The translations under genes and the position numbers were made by a program. Under the pieces are notes generated by a model. That model was given only the letters and a program-made list of their open reading frames with translations. It ran no database searches and was not told the origin of the DNA. A stretch of 64,000 nt of DNA from Lottia gigantea. Its lineage: Eukaryota > Mollusca > Gastropoda > Lottiidae. Positions 43,169 through 55,829 of this stretch are shown piece after piece; position 1 is the first letter of the stretch, and each line of letters begins with the position of its first letter. The stretch is taken from NCBI RefSeq assembly GCF_000327385.1, contig NW_008708187.1, positions 226,601 through 290,600 of the forward strand. The letters are read 5' to 3'.

Positions 43169-44994
43169 GTAAGCAAAAAACCTTCGAAACAGACTTTAAT
43201 AGACGCGATGAATTTTAACCAAGACAGAGGGGATATTGTGAAAAAACGAAACATGACACAGTCGATATCAAAAGTAAATATTTTCTATATGGACTGAAAA
43301 AATAAAAGATAATAAAAAGGCAATATAATTGGCCAATCAATGTCACGTGACATCATGTTGAGCTGTCATTGTTATTTATCAATGAACACATATTTTGTTT
43401 GTCTTTTGGAGGGTTTCTTTGTCATTAACACGTATTGATTGTAATAATTGATAACATTCATCCCAACGTCTTAAAGGGTCAAGTTCGCAATTTTCGGGGG
43501 TTGATTTGGGTCTTGAATATATGTAAATAGTCTTCAGAAGTACTAGAAATGTACGAAAATTACATAATTCCTATAAAAATATCTCAAACTAGGAATTCTA
43601 CTCACTATTTCTATAGATGTCTTTTCTATATATGACAGTGTCTCAAAAAAGGCGAGTCGCCTCAGTCTTCGATTTAAAAAACAAAGTCATGAAAGCACCA
43701 TTCTGTTAATGACCCACTGAAAGACATTAACGTCGGAGTTAGGATGGTACCATCATTGAATTCCCATAAACGTAATGGACTGAAGTGATTAATTCCACTA
43801 TGACTTGGCATGATGTCGTTTTGAGTCCTGACTTTACCGGTATTTATTGCGATTAACGACGACATGGTTGTCATTACTGTAAACAATGCCAAGTCGGTCT
43901 GTTGTCAACGGTAAACAAACTTTGGTAAACAAATGTCAGATTTTTGGCAAATTTAAAGTCATGTCATTGCAGGTATACATGCTTCAAAGTAAAGAAATAG
44001 TTCGTTGTGTTAACGCGAAACGGGTTGAACATGACACGCTTTGATTGGTTGAAATTAACGTCATTAGAACGCTATCGTGGTAGAAAACGTGTAAGATTAC
44101 AATGGAGACGAAAGAAAGTAGACCCAAAATCCACCCTCGAAATGGAGAATCCGCCCATTAAGCCCTGTGGTCGTGTTCAACATATTAGCTGTAAGCTTTT
44201 AAGCTTCTTAACAAAGTCCATAAGTCAATGTTTTTAAACCAGCTTTACTAAATTTATATACGATGTTGATAATTGGGCTTAAGAAGATGGGTAAAATCAT
44301 GCAGTGTGCAATGAAGGGAAATTTATAATACGATGTATTAAAGTTAATCAAACAAAAATAATTTAGTCTTATGTCATTCTTTTTCTATTGATAATAGGGT
44401 TTATAGACACAGACAAATCATGCAGTGTGCAATAAGGAAAATTTTTAATACGGAAAACGTCTAAGGTAACCTATTTATCAATGACGGTATCGAATATACC
44501 GAGAGCAAAGAATTCATACAACACACAATTTTCATGAACATATAAAGGGAAATAACCACACAAAAATAAAAATGTTGAAAATACAGACTACATTTAATTC
44601 TCAGTAATACACTACATAGGCATAACGCATAAATAAAGCGGAATTTTACGTTACGTTTACATGAAAACGGGGATTTTTTTTTAAATTCGTTAGCACGACG
44701 CGATGCTGTATTAACAAAATATTTTGCTTCAATATTTTTGTTTTAAATATCCAATTCTTATTAAAGGAATCACACCAAATGTACACATGAAAATAAGCAA
44801 GCTTATAAAATTCAAGGGGCATTTAATTTGTACCCCTGTGTGACTCTCCAAAATTAAGCCAACCACATTTGTAAAGTAGGGCTTTGTGCTCTCCAAAAAG
44901 AGCTTTGTTACCTAGGCGGGAAGCTTCTTGGCCAAATGTAGACCCCAATGAAAAAATAAAAATGAAATAAAAACAATACTTTATTAACAACATG

Positions 44995-45195
44995 AACATG
45001 ATTTGAAATTTCCCTCTATAAATGAACATGATATCTACTATCAGTTGAACATGATTTCTACAGAAGTTGAAGATGATATCTACAGAAGGTGAACATGATT
45101 TCTACATTAGTTGAACATGATTTCAACAATCAGTTGAACATGATTTCTACAATCAGTTGAACATGATATCTACAATCAGTTGAACATGATTTAGT
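44995..45195. repeat. Minisatellite, ~23-bp TTGAACATGATTTCTACAAT unit
   Basis: Eight to nine copies of AGTTGAACATGATTTCTACAATC about 0.6 kb beyond the SDF2-like stop codon. Confidence 0.92.
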
Positions 45196-45782
45196 ATAAA
45201 TCAGATCATACCAGAATGATTCAGAAATGATGAAAAGAAATTGGCCAAAAAAGTCGTCCAAGAAATTATGGAATTTTCAAATTTAAATTGTTGCCAAATT
45301 CTTCAAAGAAACATGAGAATTAAAGTTGGATTTCTTTAAAAAAAAATTTCAGGAAAAAATTTTGATCTTTCAAAGTAAGTGCCTAACGTCCACGCAACTC
45401 TCTCACATGATCCTTGTCTTGTGGTCATATACCTTGAAAATGGTAGGAAATATTAAGGTTTAGCCAATCAGATGACAGAGCTACTGAAGTTTCGGAATAA
45501 GGAACTCTGATTGGCTTAAACCAAAACTGAAATGACCAATCAAATTAGGGGAATGCTGAAAGTGTCAGTTTTTGAAAATTAGGGCCCATGAAATGAAACA
45601 AGTATTCCTTAGTACACATACACCCATAACAAATATCTTAAAAATACAGAATTGTAGATTTAAAAGGGATACAGTTGGATAAATATTTGCTTTCCTAGCT
45701 TATCAAATAATTAGTCAACTGTGTCCCTTTTAAAATACCAGTGAATAAAAATGATAGATCATAAACAAATAAATTAGTTGGA

Positions 45783-48300
45783 TCATAACTCATCATGGGT
45801 GAAAGTTTTGCCAGTGTTTGGGTCTGGGGCTGGCTTGACGAAGATACCTTCCGCGGCTTGCCAGTAATTTAAACTATTAGGGTTTGGGTAGGCGCTGATT
45901 TCCCTCTGACCACTGATTGGTCGGCCAAACGTGTCACCACTCACATGTAAATAACTAAAAAAAGAGTAATTAAATCATGACATAAAATTTTGCCAAACGT
46001 GTCCCCACTCACATGTAAATAACCGAAAAAAGTAATGAAAACTATGTGAAAAGTTTTGGCAAACGTGTCCCCACTCACTTATTTAAAGTGAAAATTAAAG
46101 TGCTCAAAATTCATCTCTGGCCATCTGAATTCCATTGGCTTCCGGGCGGCCTGTGACACCTCTCATTTCTGGCCTTCCCCTTCACCCAAGGGCAGTAACT
46201 CTAAAGAAATTCAACTTACTGTTCAGTGACGACATGCTTAAATCTAACTTGATCTCGTCTACTCCAATATTTACTGGAACATGTGACTACCCAATTATCA
46301 CCTACAAAAGGATATTATAATCAACAAGGGCAGTAACTCTTATTTTTTTGAATTTAAATAACATGATCATCCAGCCATCAAAGAAGTAAAGAGATAGATT
46401 TCAAAATTCAATTTTCCACATAATTCCAATGGATATTCCAAGCTGGATATGGCTTCAGATCTAGAAACATCAAGTGGTTTGGTCAAAGACCAGCTGGTGG
46501 ACATGAGCTACCATGAACCATGTACTTCCAATTGACCAATGCCCAGTAGGCTACAGGCTGTGGACATTAAAGATCCTTCAAAATAGAGCATCCTGACAAA
46601 ATCTCCTACATTGAGCACAGCATGGCATTGCTTGTCTTAGCCCAAGAAACAAAGTAGGGAGTAAAACTCCATTTAATTTCAACAGTGACACTCACCTTCA
46701 TCACCGACGCCCTCATCACCGAAAGCACTGACTTCCAAATTTCTAGACAATGGTGATTGAAAATGGTGGCTATGTAAATTTCGTTGGGTTGATAAATGCA
46801 TCAGTCTTATACTTTGACCACATTTAATAGGAATTCTACAAAAAAAAGCAAAAAAATAAACAAGGCGTGTACTCCGTATTCTGGTCTCTTAGTCATGTTG
46901 TCCTGATGAAGACTGTGTAACCCAAAACGTGTCAACAACATGGTAGGCCAATTAAAGATGCGTTCTGTTAAATAGCCAAAGAGGTCAGCCACAAAACTGC
47001 CAAATTTTATTTGATTTGAAAATAGACTCAAATTTTTAACACAATGATTGAGAAAATATGAAATTGTAAGGGCAAAATTTTGTTTACTTACTTTGTTCAA
47101 ATCTTCTAATCTAATCGAAATCTATTCTTAAAAAATTTTCATCACAAGGAATAAGAAGGTGGAATATCTCTAAATAAATTCTGGGTAACTGGGCTTGGGA
47201 ATTTCACATAGCTAACAGTATAATTTTAGTATTTTTAGGTGTAACAAGAATATTTGAAAGAAAAGTCCTCTAACTTACCCCCTGTTACAAGTAGCTCCTG
47301 TTTTAGGTTGAATCTGCCAATAGCTGTTATGATCATCTGAAGTGTCAACACCAGTCACTGACTGAAATACACACATCACAAATCAGAGATTGTAAAGAGG
47401 TTTTCTAAATTTTTTATGTGTATCAGGGACCATTTCAATTTTTAATCTGACGTCTGTGGTTCCTGCAATTACCCTAAAATTAAGTGTTTGATGACGTCAC
47501 TAATTGTGAAGGACCTAATGTGATACCCACTACAGCAAAATGGGTTCTAGATAACACGCTTTGATTGGTTTTAATAATGTCATTGGAACCCCATTGATGA
47601 AAAAACTTGTTAGATTACAATGGAGACAGAATTAATGTAGGCCTACCTGTTGACCACTACCAGAGCCATATTTAACATCATGAGAATGAAGGCGTACTTG
47701 ATGCTGTTGATTCATCAATTTCAGAACTGAGCCACATGTTACAAACTCATAATTCATATCTACAACAACAGAATATCTTGGAATTAATTCTTAACATTTA
47801 TCTTGAGTAGAATCTTCCTACAGACCCTTAGACTTAAATTTAAGAAAAAATGACCTGAACTCCTCATGGCTTATGTGTTATTTGTCTATTTATTTAGTGA
47901 ATAACCTTATAGCACTGTTGAGAGTGTTTTTTTTTTTTGCTCTTGCAAAATAATAACACAGAACGTTTCTTTTCTTGGAAGAAAAGCAGAAGTCAAAAAG
48001 ATAGTCTCTTCAAAAACTGAGAGAAGTGGGGTGGGACGACTGGCAAGAAGTTAACTAGTCTAGAAAAACTGAGTGGGGTGGGGCAAAACGTAAACGTAAA
48101 CATTGAATTTGATGCTGAGTTGTTGTGGTTACGAATCAGTCAAAAAATGAATGAAATTATCATAATTAGGGAAAAGTACACATAAATTTCATAAAATGGA
48201 AGAAAAAATACACACCTGATGCGGCTATGATTTCGAAAAAGGCCAAAACCAACACAGAAAACCACGAAAGATCCATTTTCAAAGCGTCAAAACACTTCAT
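45783..48300 (-). CDS. SDF2: SDF2/SDF2L1-like MIR-domain ER protein
   Basis: Six exons with continuous phase: 48216-48300, 47647-47759, 47279-47361, 46696-46835, 46220-46301 and 45783-45954. The CDS is 675 bp (224 residues), close to the usual 211-221. Family members are soluble ER proteins that work with the Hsp40 ERdj3 and chaperone cycles. A signal peptide (M1 or M9; from M9 MDLSWFSVLVLAFFEIIAAS) is followed by three MIR repeats. Diagnostic runs are FVTCGSVLKLMNQQHQVRLH, SHDVKYGSGSGQQSVTG, IKCGQSIRLMHLSTQRNLHS and QVRFKHVVTE. The C-terminus is HDEL, a canonical ER-retrieval signal. SDF2 versus SDF2L1 cannot be separated by eye. Introns hold a half fold-back and a dispersed repeat. Confidence 0.96.
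46450..46682. repeat. Composite repeat: SINE body plus reverse dispersed repeat
   Basis: 46455-46510 has AAGTGGTTTGGTCAAAGACC and AGCTGGTGGACA (SINE body). 46550-46680 then has GGCTGTGGACATTAAAGATC, ATTGAGCACAGCATGGCATT and GTAGGGAGTAAAACTCCATT, the reverse of the dispersed repeat. It lies in the fourth intron of the SDF2-like gene, against the exon 4 donor. Confidence 0.55.
47385..47532. repeat. Half copy of fold-back element
   Basis: GATTGTAAAGAGGTTTTCTA, TTTTTTATGTGTATCAGGGA, CTGACGTCTGTGGTTCCTGC and AAGTGTTTGATGACGTCACT, in the order of the left arm at 16910-17040. In intron 2 of the SDF2-like gene. Confidence 0.7.
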
Positions 48301-48344
48301 GCTTTCTCCTTTCGACACGTACTCTTTCACTTTTCCGTCTTCAA

Positions 48345-48680
48345 AATTGAAGAGTCAATCTATTTTTAATGGAGGAGTTACTTCCCTTGGGAAATAAATT
48401 TTCAGATATCCCGAAAACTGAAAAAAGCCGTTTAAAACTCGTTTTTTCATTAATTTAACACAAGTTTAGGGGGTGGGCGCCGGGGGAGGGGGTGTTGTGA
48501 GGGGGCGGGGGTATCGTGCATGCATTAAGGCCAGAAACTATTTATAAAGAGTCATTTTTCGTTTTTATGGAGGAGTTACTTCCCTTGAAAAATAAATTTA
48601 AGAAACCCCAAAACAGCAAAGGCCTTTTAAAACTGGTTTTTTCAATGATTTTCACCCAAATTTAGGCACAACACATACTT
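48345..48680. repeat. Two direct copies of a ~120-bp segment upstream of SDF2-like gene
   Basis: ATGGAGGAGTTACTTCCCTT begins at about 48369 and 48569, each followed by GAAATAAATTT/GAAAAATAAATTT and a TTTAAAACT(C/G)GTTTTTTCA block. They lie within 400 bp 5' of the start codon and may duplicate promoter sequence. Confidence 0.7.
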
Positions 48681-49027
48681 TTCGGTCGGCTCAAACCATG
48701 CATTAAGGAAAAAAATGTAAACCGAACGTTTTGAATAGTAACCGAATTTTTAAGATAAAAGGAATCAAATTTTTAAATTTAATTGGTAACGTTTTATATA
48801 CGTTTTACACCAAGGGAAAGAACTCTCTGCATTTGGAAATTGTTTTATTTGACCACTGAGATAACTTGTGAATATTATTTATATAGTATTTTAGTCGGGG
48901 CAGTTGGAAAATATCAAAGCGGTCAGAGAGATGGACAACACCCATCCGTAATAAGTCTTCGATGTACTGTAATTCGAAGCATTGCACGGAGGTACAATAC
49001 GTATCTCTCAATTTAAGAGAATACCCC

Positions 49028-49472
49028 TATTGCTTCGCCCTCTTTTTCACACGTCCCTCTACTATCTCCTTAACCGTCTCTTCTACATATCGTTCTTCCT
49101 ACTTCCCTCATTCGTCTTCCTTCCTGTAATTCCCTACAACTATGCCTTCCTTTTAAATTCCCAAGTCTTCTCTTCTTTCCAGCTACCGACTTCCCCTCAC
49201 TCCCCTTTCTCTCTTCTTCCTTTCACTCTACTTCCCCTCACTGTATCTTCTTCCTTTCTCTCCACTTCCCCTCACTGTCTCTTCTTCTTTTCTCTTCTTC
49301 CTTTCTCTCTACGTCCCCTCACTGTCTCTTCTTCCTTTCTCTCTACGTCCCCTCACTGTCTCTTCTCTCACTGTCTCTTCTTTCTCTCTACTTCCCGGTT
49401 TGTCTTCTTTTCCTGGACTCGCTGTCTCTTTTTACTTTCTCTTCTTCCTGTCCTCTTTCCCCTTTATTAAAG
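49028..49472 (+). repeat. Polypyrimidine tract with ~35-bp period
   Basis: Over 400 bases almost entirely C and T on the + strand, with repeats of CTTCCTTTCTCTCTAC and CCCCTCACTGTCTCTTCTT. The long Ser/Leu/Phe/Pro frame through it is not a gene. Confidence 0.93.
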
Positions 49473-49831
49473 ATGTCCTCTAAGCTGATTCTCCCAAATT
49501 CTGTGCGCAATATCTATTGTACGTTATTTTGATTCAACCTTCCTCGATTAAAGTTAGAGTCCACCCACAAATTATTTGTCACAATAAAATAGAAGACACA
49601 ATATCAACAATTTGTGTCTATCTTTCAACGTTAAACTTTTTAAATAGCAACAGCGACTGGTCATTAAAAGGCCAAATGACCACAATGGGCTTTGTATTTA
49701 TTGACTGACATATTAACGTGGAGGTCACATAGGTCAAATGACTACGTCACATTCTATTGATATTGTGATTGGCTAGAGAGTGTGAAGAACGCCCTCTATG
49801 TTTGTGCAGACTTGACACGAACCTGTCGTCA

Positions 49832-49963
49832 ATGGCGGGACACAATGTAGACCTCTATTGTGGAATTTATACACTGTTTGGCTGGGGTATATTTTTTAAA
49901 ATCTTTTATATCAGCCAAACGGTCTACCGCGAAAGTTGCGCTAGCGCCCTGCAACAGATTTAG
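49832..49963 (+). CDS. Possible 43-residue membrane micropeptide
   Basis: ATG (preceded by GTCA) opens a 43-codon frame with one hydrophobic stretch (LYCGIYTLFGWGIFFKIFYI) and no intron. It sits in a small island richer in GC. Similarity to a known family was not recognised. At this length it could easily be chance. Confidence 0.2.
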   Translation: MAGHNVDLYCGIYTLFGWGIFFKIFYISQTVYRESCASALQQI

Positions 49964-50104
49964 CTTACGAGAACTGCCGAAGAATGCCGAATGCGATATC
50001 AGCTTCTAGTCTATGAAGGAAGATCAAAAAATGAAAATAAGTAGGCCTATCTGATTGGCCTTGTTTTTAATCTTTTTTTTCTGGAAATCAATTAAGAAAT
50101 AATA

Positions 50105-50232
50105 GAAATGAAAGGAGTTTTACGTCCTACTCTTCTGCACCTTACAGAGCTAATGAAGTAGGGCAACGCCCTGCAGTCTGCAATGGGGGTAATTTTGCCA
50201 GGACAATAGCATTGGCTTACTATTTCTCGATT
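50105..50232 (+). repeat. Best-preserved dispersed ~130-bp repeat
   Basis: Reads GAAATGAAAGGAGTTTTACG, TCCTACTCTTCTGCACCTTA, GAGCTAATGAAGTAGGGCAA, GTCTGCAATGGGGGTAATTT and AGCATTGGCTTACTATTTCT. The first part is the unit amplified in the satellites at 31688 and 38858. Confidence 0.65.
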
Positions 50233-51520
50233 GGAAATCAATTTAATATATATACCGTGCGTGCATATGCACGTACGAAATGGCCAAAGAATAAATAAGA
50301 ATTGCTTCTAACAGCGACATTGGCTTAGCGCACATTTTTCAATTTCCATTTAATAAGTCTTGTTAAAAATTCAGTTGTAAAATTTGTCCAAGAAAAATAA
50401 ATTCACCTGAATATATTCGAAGGAAACCTTTGCAGTTTTTCTAATTCACATTCTAGTCATGTCCCACGTCTCTAATTAAACAAAGACGAAAAAAATCACA
50501 CTAATTGCTTAAACCAATTTAAACAAGGTACATAAATCGAACTCACAGTGTGTTCTTGAAACCTCAAAGTATATACAATTATACCACTTAAGGGTGGGTT
50601 CGAATGTATTTCCTTACCCGTTCCCCGAAAACATTAATCCATGAATTGATAAAATAATGTAAAACTTGATTTAATTCAAATGCCGGAGTCCTCATTTTGG
50701 GGAAAATTGTTAAGATATTCGCACCACCAGATGGGAGAACAAATCTATCAAAGGTGCATACACACGAACACAGGTTGGAGTTATGTCCGAAACGAGCAAC
50801 GTAACACACTCTCAAAGCTGCAATGAAATTGGCGCACTGGAACAAGTAATAGAACGCACCATTTGACTTGGTGAAGGGGAACAACAAATAGAACATAGAT
50901 AATGCTTCATGGAAATTGAAGGTGTAGAACAATCAATAGAAATGGCAAATGATAACACTGTTGGTGCATCGAGGAACATGAATCGAATACACCAGTGATG
51001 CTGCAAAGGAATTAAAACCTTGGAACAATCAATAGAACGCACAGTAGTACTCAATACCATGGATTGGTTGATTAAAAGATACAGAAGAGTAAAGTCACGA
51101 ACCAGTAATAGAGCACATCAATCCTAAACCCCCACACGATTAGAATAGAGGCTTTAATCCAGTAATTAAAAAACTCATTGAGAGGTGCCTCGTGTAGCGT
51201 TGATTGAATTTTTCTTAAAGAACACGGACGGGGCTAAGGTAGGTCTACTGCGTTTTCTTAATTTCAACTGTTTTTCAATGGGGCGCAATTGTTCGCCTTC
51301 TTAGAAATCCTGGTTATGCAACGGTTTTTGCAAATTTTTCTTCTCTCGCTACATAAAAAAATTAAAGAGTCGAAATCGAGTAAGGGTATACGTTGATCAA
51401 AAAAAAAAAATTGAATATACAGGCACTATGGACGGCGTATAGATATTCCCCGACCATTGGAAACCCCAAAAAAGAAACTGCATCCGCTTTCATATTTTTT
51501 TTCAGCAGAAAAAAGGGAAC

Positions 51521-54500
51521 ATGTTTCACATCTACACTGGACTAATATTGTCCTGTCTTATATACACAATATCAGGTCAGTTCAAAATTTTGATCTACGT
51601 TCGTATATATGGCAGGATTTCGTTGCTATCCATCACCCTGGGTCAACTCAATCATGCATTCTTAAATCAATATATAAGACTGATTGGTCTATATTGCAGT
51701 TAGGAATTGTAAAGCGACCAATAAGAATTTAGGATATATAATGAAATATTCACAAATTCAAACGCATCCAAAGAATTAGTCTGGCCAGTACAGGAGCGTA
51801 CGTCATAAAATAACAGTTACTTTGGGAGATGAGAAAATTTTCAAATCACCAAACCAAAGAGATAACATTTTGTAGTCTCTCACACCAAGACTCATCCTGT
51901 CTTCGATGAGATATACTTCTCTGGATGATAGAGACTACACATTTTGCCTTTACTTACAGGAACGAAGACATTCTGCTACTACAGTACGGATTCGATATAT
52001 CGACAAGGGAGTATCGCACGATTCTTACCAAGTAATGTCGATATAAAACAATGCACTCATCTCATCTTCGCCTTTGTCAATGTCCTTCCCAACTTAGAGT
52101 TAGGACCTACCCATGACAATGATCTAGGTCCCAATGGTAAGTGATGCTTTACTTTGCTTTCGTCTGCACAATTTTAATATTCAAAATGGTCTACGTCGAA
52201 TTGTGACAGTATATGCATTATAACTGTATTAGTAATTCGATGTGCCGAAGTTTGTGGCTTCGTTAGAAAGAAATACATTAAACTACAGTGGCAGCCATTT
52301 TGTTTGCGGCCATATTGGATTCTGAATGATGTAGATTGAGAAAATTGATTGCGAACAAACAAATTTGGATTGAATCAACTGGACGCCATGTACCACCGAA
52401 CTGCTAATGCAATTTCGGATTCAAAACAGACTTACGGACAAGGGCAATAACTCTAGCACGTAATTTCAGGACTCTACGCCCAGACTACCGGCCTCAAGCA
52501 GTTAAGACCTGGATTGAAAGTGCTCATGGCCGTAGGAGGATGGACGTTTGGGTCTAAACCGTTCGTCCAGGTCGTGAAGGACACGAATTCCAGGAGAATC
52601 TGGGTGAGGAACGTGGTGGAGTTCCTGAGGAAGTATAATTTTGATGGAATGGATATGGATTGGGAGTTCCCCGGAGTACGTGGTAGTCCACCAGATGACA
52701 AGCAAAGGTTCTCTAGTCTCATGAGGGTAGGTGCACCGGGGGTTTACTTAACTTCCTTGATACTGTATATGGTCTTCCTGAAAGGAATGCCTAGCCGATA
52801 AACCAAACGCATATTGGCACCAGGTGTTCCACAACAGATAGCTATGATAATAAATGTATGAATTCAAGCTTTGTGGTATCTTTTGAAGGGACGCCGAACC
52901 GGTTGAGATTTCCAGATTAGCTATAAGGACGTTAAAGCTGACAGCACAATTCGCAAAGTGATAACATGTGTTTCTAATCGATTATGCGGCGAACTGTTAT
53001 TTAGGAATGTCGAGTTGACAAACCTGATCGCACAGTGTGTCAGGTGTTCCTGAACGAAGAGCAACATCATCCATAATAACTGGACTAACACGAAAGGTGT
53101 TTTAACGCATATGATTCTTTCAGATGTTACAAAGAGCTTTTTTAGAAGAATCACTAATGACTGGAAGAGAGAAGCTATTGTTGACCTTAGCAACAGCAGT
53201 CGGAAGACACTACATCGAAGCTTCTTATGAACCAGCCGAGGTTATCCAGTAAGTATTACGTGAATTTCATAACCGCGCTTTAAATAGTTACCCATGGTGA
53301 CCAATTGTACCGAGAGGGTACGCGAGTATAGGAAGAGTGGTGAATCTTTTAATGTTGGTTAAGTTTTTAACAGCGGGGAGGAGGAAAGCCTGCGAAGTAC
53401 CACTGCCCTTGGTATAATATCAAAGCAGAACACACGGTTCACCACTATTTTAAGCCATCGGACGCTTGGACGTCGTTCCTGAATGATGCCAAAAGCAAGA
53501 GCAAGAGATGATGATGGCATCAAGAATGCTACTTTTGTTTCAGATCTATCGACTATATGTTACTGATGACCTACAACTATCATGGGCAATGGGAAAATAC
53601 AACGGGGCATCATAGCAGTCTGTATCCAAATAAAATTGATAAAGGCAAGAAGCTGGAACTCAATCAGGTAAGTGGCAAAGGGGAAAGCATCAATGAATCA
53701 TAAGGTAGTGGGGCGCCACAGAATTATCAAAGAAGGTCCACTGGCTACCCCCAAAAAACCAGTAAAACGCAACTGGAATGGTTGAAGACCTGCCTTACCA
53801 GAGGTTTTAATCAGGAACAAACCATGTTCCAAACTGCCGAAATTGCTTAGGATCTGCCTTCATCTACTATTTTAGATCTGGTCCATCAACTTTTGGTTGA
53901 GTCAAGGTATGCCGAAAGAAAGACTGATTGTCGGACTGGGAACCTATGGTATGAGCTATACCCTGAAGAACCCTTGGCAGAACGGTGTGGGAGCACCAGC
54001 TGTTAGCGGAGGTCGTCCTGGTGAATACACTGCACAGAAAGGAGTTCTCTCATACTTCGAGGTGAGTACAAGAATCACGGTCTTCCATCTCATGCAACGT
54101 GTAAATCGATTGTCACATGTAGGTAACGTTTGCTCTCAGGGCAACAAATTCTCTCATTCCACCCCACTCCGTTTTGGTTGTCGTCGTAGTTCTTCTTCTT
54201 CTTCATCGGTGCAACGAAGAGTTGCTTCATCTTGGCTTCGTAAGATATCATTTTCTCGCATGGCAAAGTGATTTTGGATAGGAAGAAGATGCAAATGTTC
54301 AGCTCCAGAACGCCAGAACCACCAAGAGATGCTCTGTTTACCACTGATCGCCCGGTCTAAGGAAAATCTTCACCACCATTCTTATTTTCCGTACAGATCT
54401 GTGAGAAGATTAAGTATAAAGGGTGGACGTCAGTATGGATAGAAGAACAACAATCACCGTACGCTTTTGGTGGTGACCAGTGGGTCGGATATGATAATCC

Positions 54501-55467
54501 AAGGAGCATCACCATTAAGGTAAGACAGGTATTCTTCGCCATGTAAAGCTTGGGCAATACAATGTATTCGTCTCGCCACCTTTATGGACTGATGAAGACC
54601 TAAGTGAACACCAAGCTTCTACAGTGGATCTATGGTAATGGCAACGTTGGAATTCTTTCTGATTGTGGCAACCAAAATACGCTGCACCTTACTACCTTCT
54701 CTTTACAGGCTCGGTACATAAGAGACAACAATTTGGGAGGCGCCTTCGTTTGGTCGGTGGATCTTGATGACTTCAGTGGTAGTTGTGGAGAAGGTATGAA
54801 CCCGATCCTGACAGCCATCAACAAAATCATCAAACCAAACTTGACGCCGTTGCCAACACTGAGGTTGAAGTACACAAAACCCGAAGACGGATCAGGCGAA
54901 ATCCCTATATCCGTTTTAGACAACAAACCACCATTCCCAAAGCCTGATCCCAAATTTCAACCACCCAAACCTCAACCACAACCGGTCAACCAACCTGCAG
55001 CACAACGACCACCAGCACGAAGAAGTAAGTCAATTGCTGTTTTCAATCCCACTATCCCACTTTATGGGAAATGCAACAGTAGAAATCCCGCCATGAGCGG
55101 AATCTCTACTCAACTGCCTTTGCATTTTGGCTCGAAGAAGCTGAAATGCATCCGAACTATTTGATCCTTAGCTGCTTTTGATTTGTCCTGGACCCAATAA
55201 GGAGAAACCTTTGCACCTCGTTGAGTCTGTACGAAGATCAATTTTCCAATTTCAGATCAAGAACCAGCGATCCTACCAGTTGGGGAACCTATCAAATGTA
55301 CACAGACAGGACCAGGCCCACATCCCGATCCCAACAACTGCCACAATTTCTATTACTGCGTTCCCACAGGCAGGAAGTACACTCGGTATCATTTAGCATG
55401 TCCTGGTAACACAGGTTTTGACGTGTCCATAAATGCTTGCATGTGGATGCCAAATTGTCAATTGTAA
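51521..55467 (+). CDS. Secreted GH18 chitinase with C-terminal CBM14 domain
   Basis: Nine exons, all phases consistent: 51521-51575, 51960-52136, 52470-52726, 53124-53248, 53544-53667, 53876-54061, 54397-54519, 54709-55024 and 55256-55467. The CDS is 1575 bp (524 residues). It should hydrolyse chitin as an endo-acting family 18 enzyme outside the cell. The signal peptide is MFHIYTGLILSCLIYTIS. The barrel runs from FCYYSTDS to about residue 400, with KVLMAVGGW, the catalytic DGMDMDWEF (D136, D139, D141, acid E143), LLMTYNYHG, GLGTYG and GGAFVWSVDLDDFSG. A Pro/Gln-rich linker (about 400-450) leads to a six-cysteine CBM14 (about 470-522). The residue after MTY is Asn216 where vertebrate enzymes have Asp. 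It looks intact and is ordinary in length. Confidence 0.97.
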
Positions 55468-55620
55468 ACATAATCTGGGAAAGCCTTTGAGATCAATCCT
55501 AAAAAAGGCACAAAAATGGAACTTTGGGCTGGGCATGCCAGCCATTTAAATTTATGAAAATTGCCTTTTTTCGAAATTTTCGATAATTCCATTATCATTT
55601 TTTTACCTTTGATACTTTCT

Positions 55621-55626
55621 AATAAA
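55621..55626 (+). terminator. Polyadenylation signal of the chitinase
   Basis: AATAAA 153 bases past the chitinase stop codon, followed within 40 bases by a GTTTTTGTTGTGTG stretch suited to a downstream element. Confidence 0.7.
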
Positions 55627-55829
55627 CGATTTCGTTTCCCATCTTACATTCGTTTTTGTTGTGTGCTCCACTTCCGACCGCTCGTGCAGTATTGATGCAT
55701 CAACGGGGAATCTAATATGGACCATCGTATACACAGACAATCGATTCTCCTCTCCTTGCATATGGAAGCCATACCACAGGTCCCAAAGCTAAGGGGAACA
55801 TACGTGCACACTTTCCAATATTTAGATAG

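Larger units (their letters stand above)
42283..45782. other. Region between aquaporin and SDF2-like gene
   Basis: Upstream sequence of the aquaporin (42283-42800) and the 3' flank of the SDF2-like gene. One orphan exon-like segment at 42997-43168 is listed separately. Repeats include TGCAATGAGGGAAATTT remnants (44305, 44430) and the minisatellite at 44995-45195. A segment at 44035-44105 (ACACGCTTTGATTGGTTG and AGATTACAATGGAGAC) recurs at 47550-47625, so it is a further dispersed repeat. No complete gene is seen. Confidence 0.55.
48681..51520. other. Gene-poor region between SDF2-like gene and chitinase
   Basis: About 2.8 kb with a polypyrimidine tract, a dispersed-repeat copy and one tiny open frame (all listed separately). 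Between 50630 and 51060, repeated GAACA/CAATAGAA motifs form a weak degenerate repeat. It should include the chitinase promoter. No exon is supported. Confidence 0.55.

Noticed and set aside
49028-49470. 162-residue Leu/Ser/Pro-rich frame
   Set aside because: Low-complexity translation of a polypyrimidine tract; no codon structure.
54090-54344. Antisense frames across the chitinase
   Set aside because: Shadows of the chitinase exons and introns; the + strand gene explains the coding signal completely.
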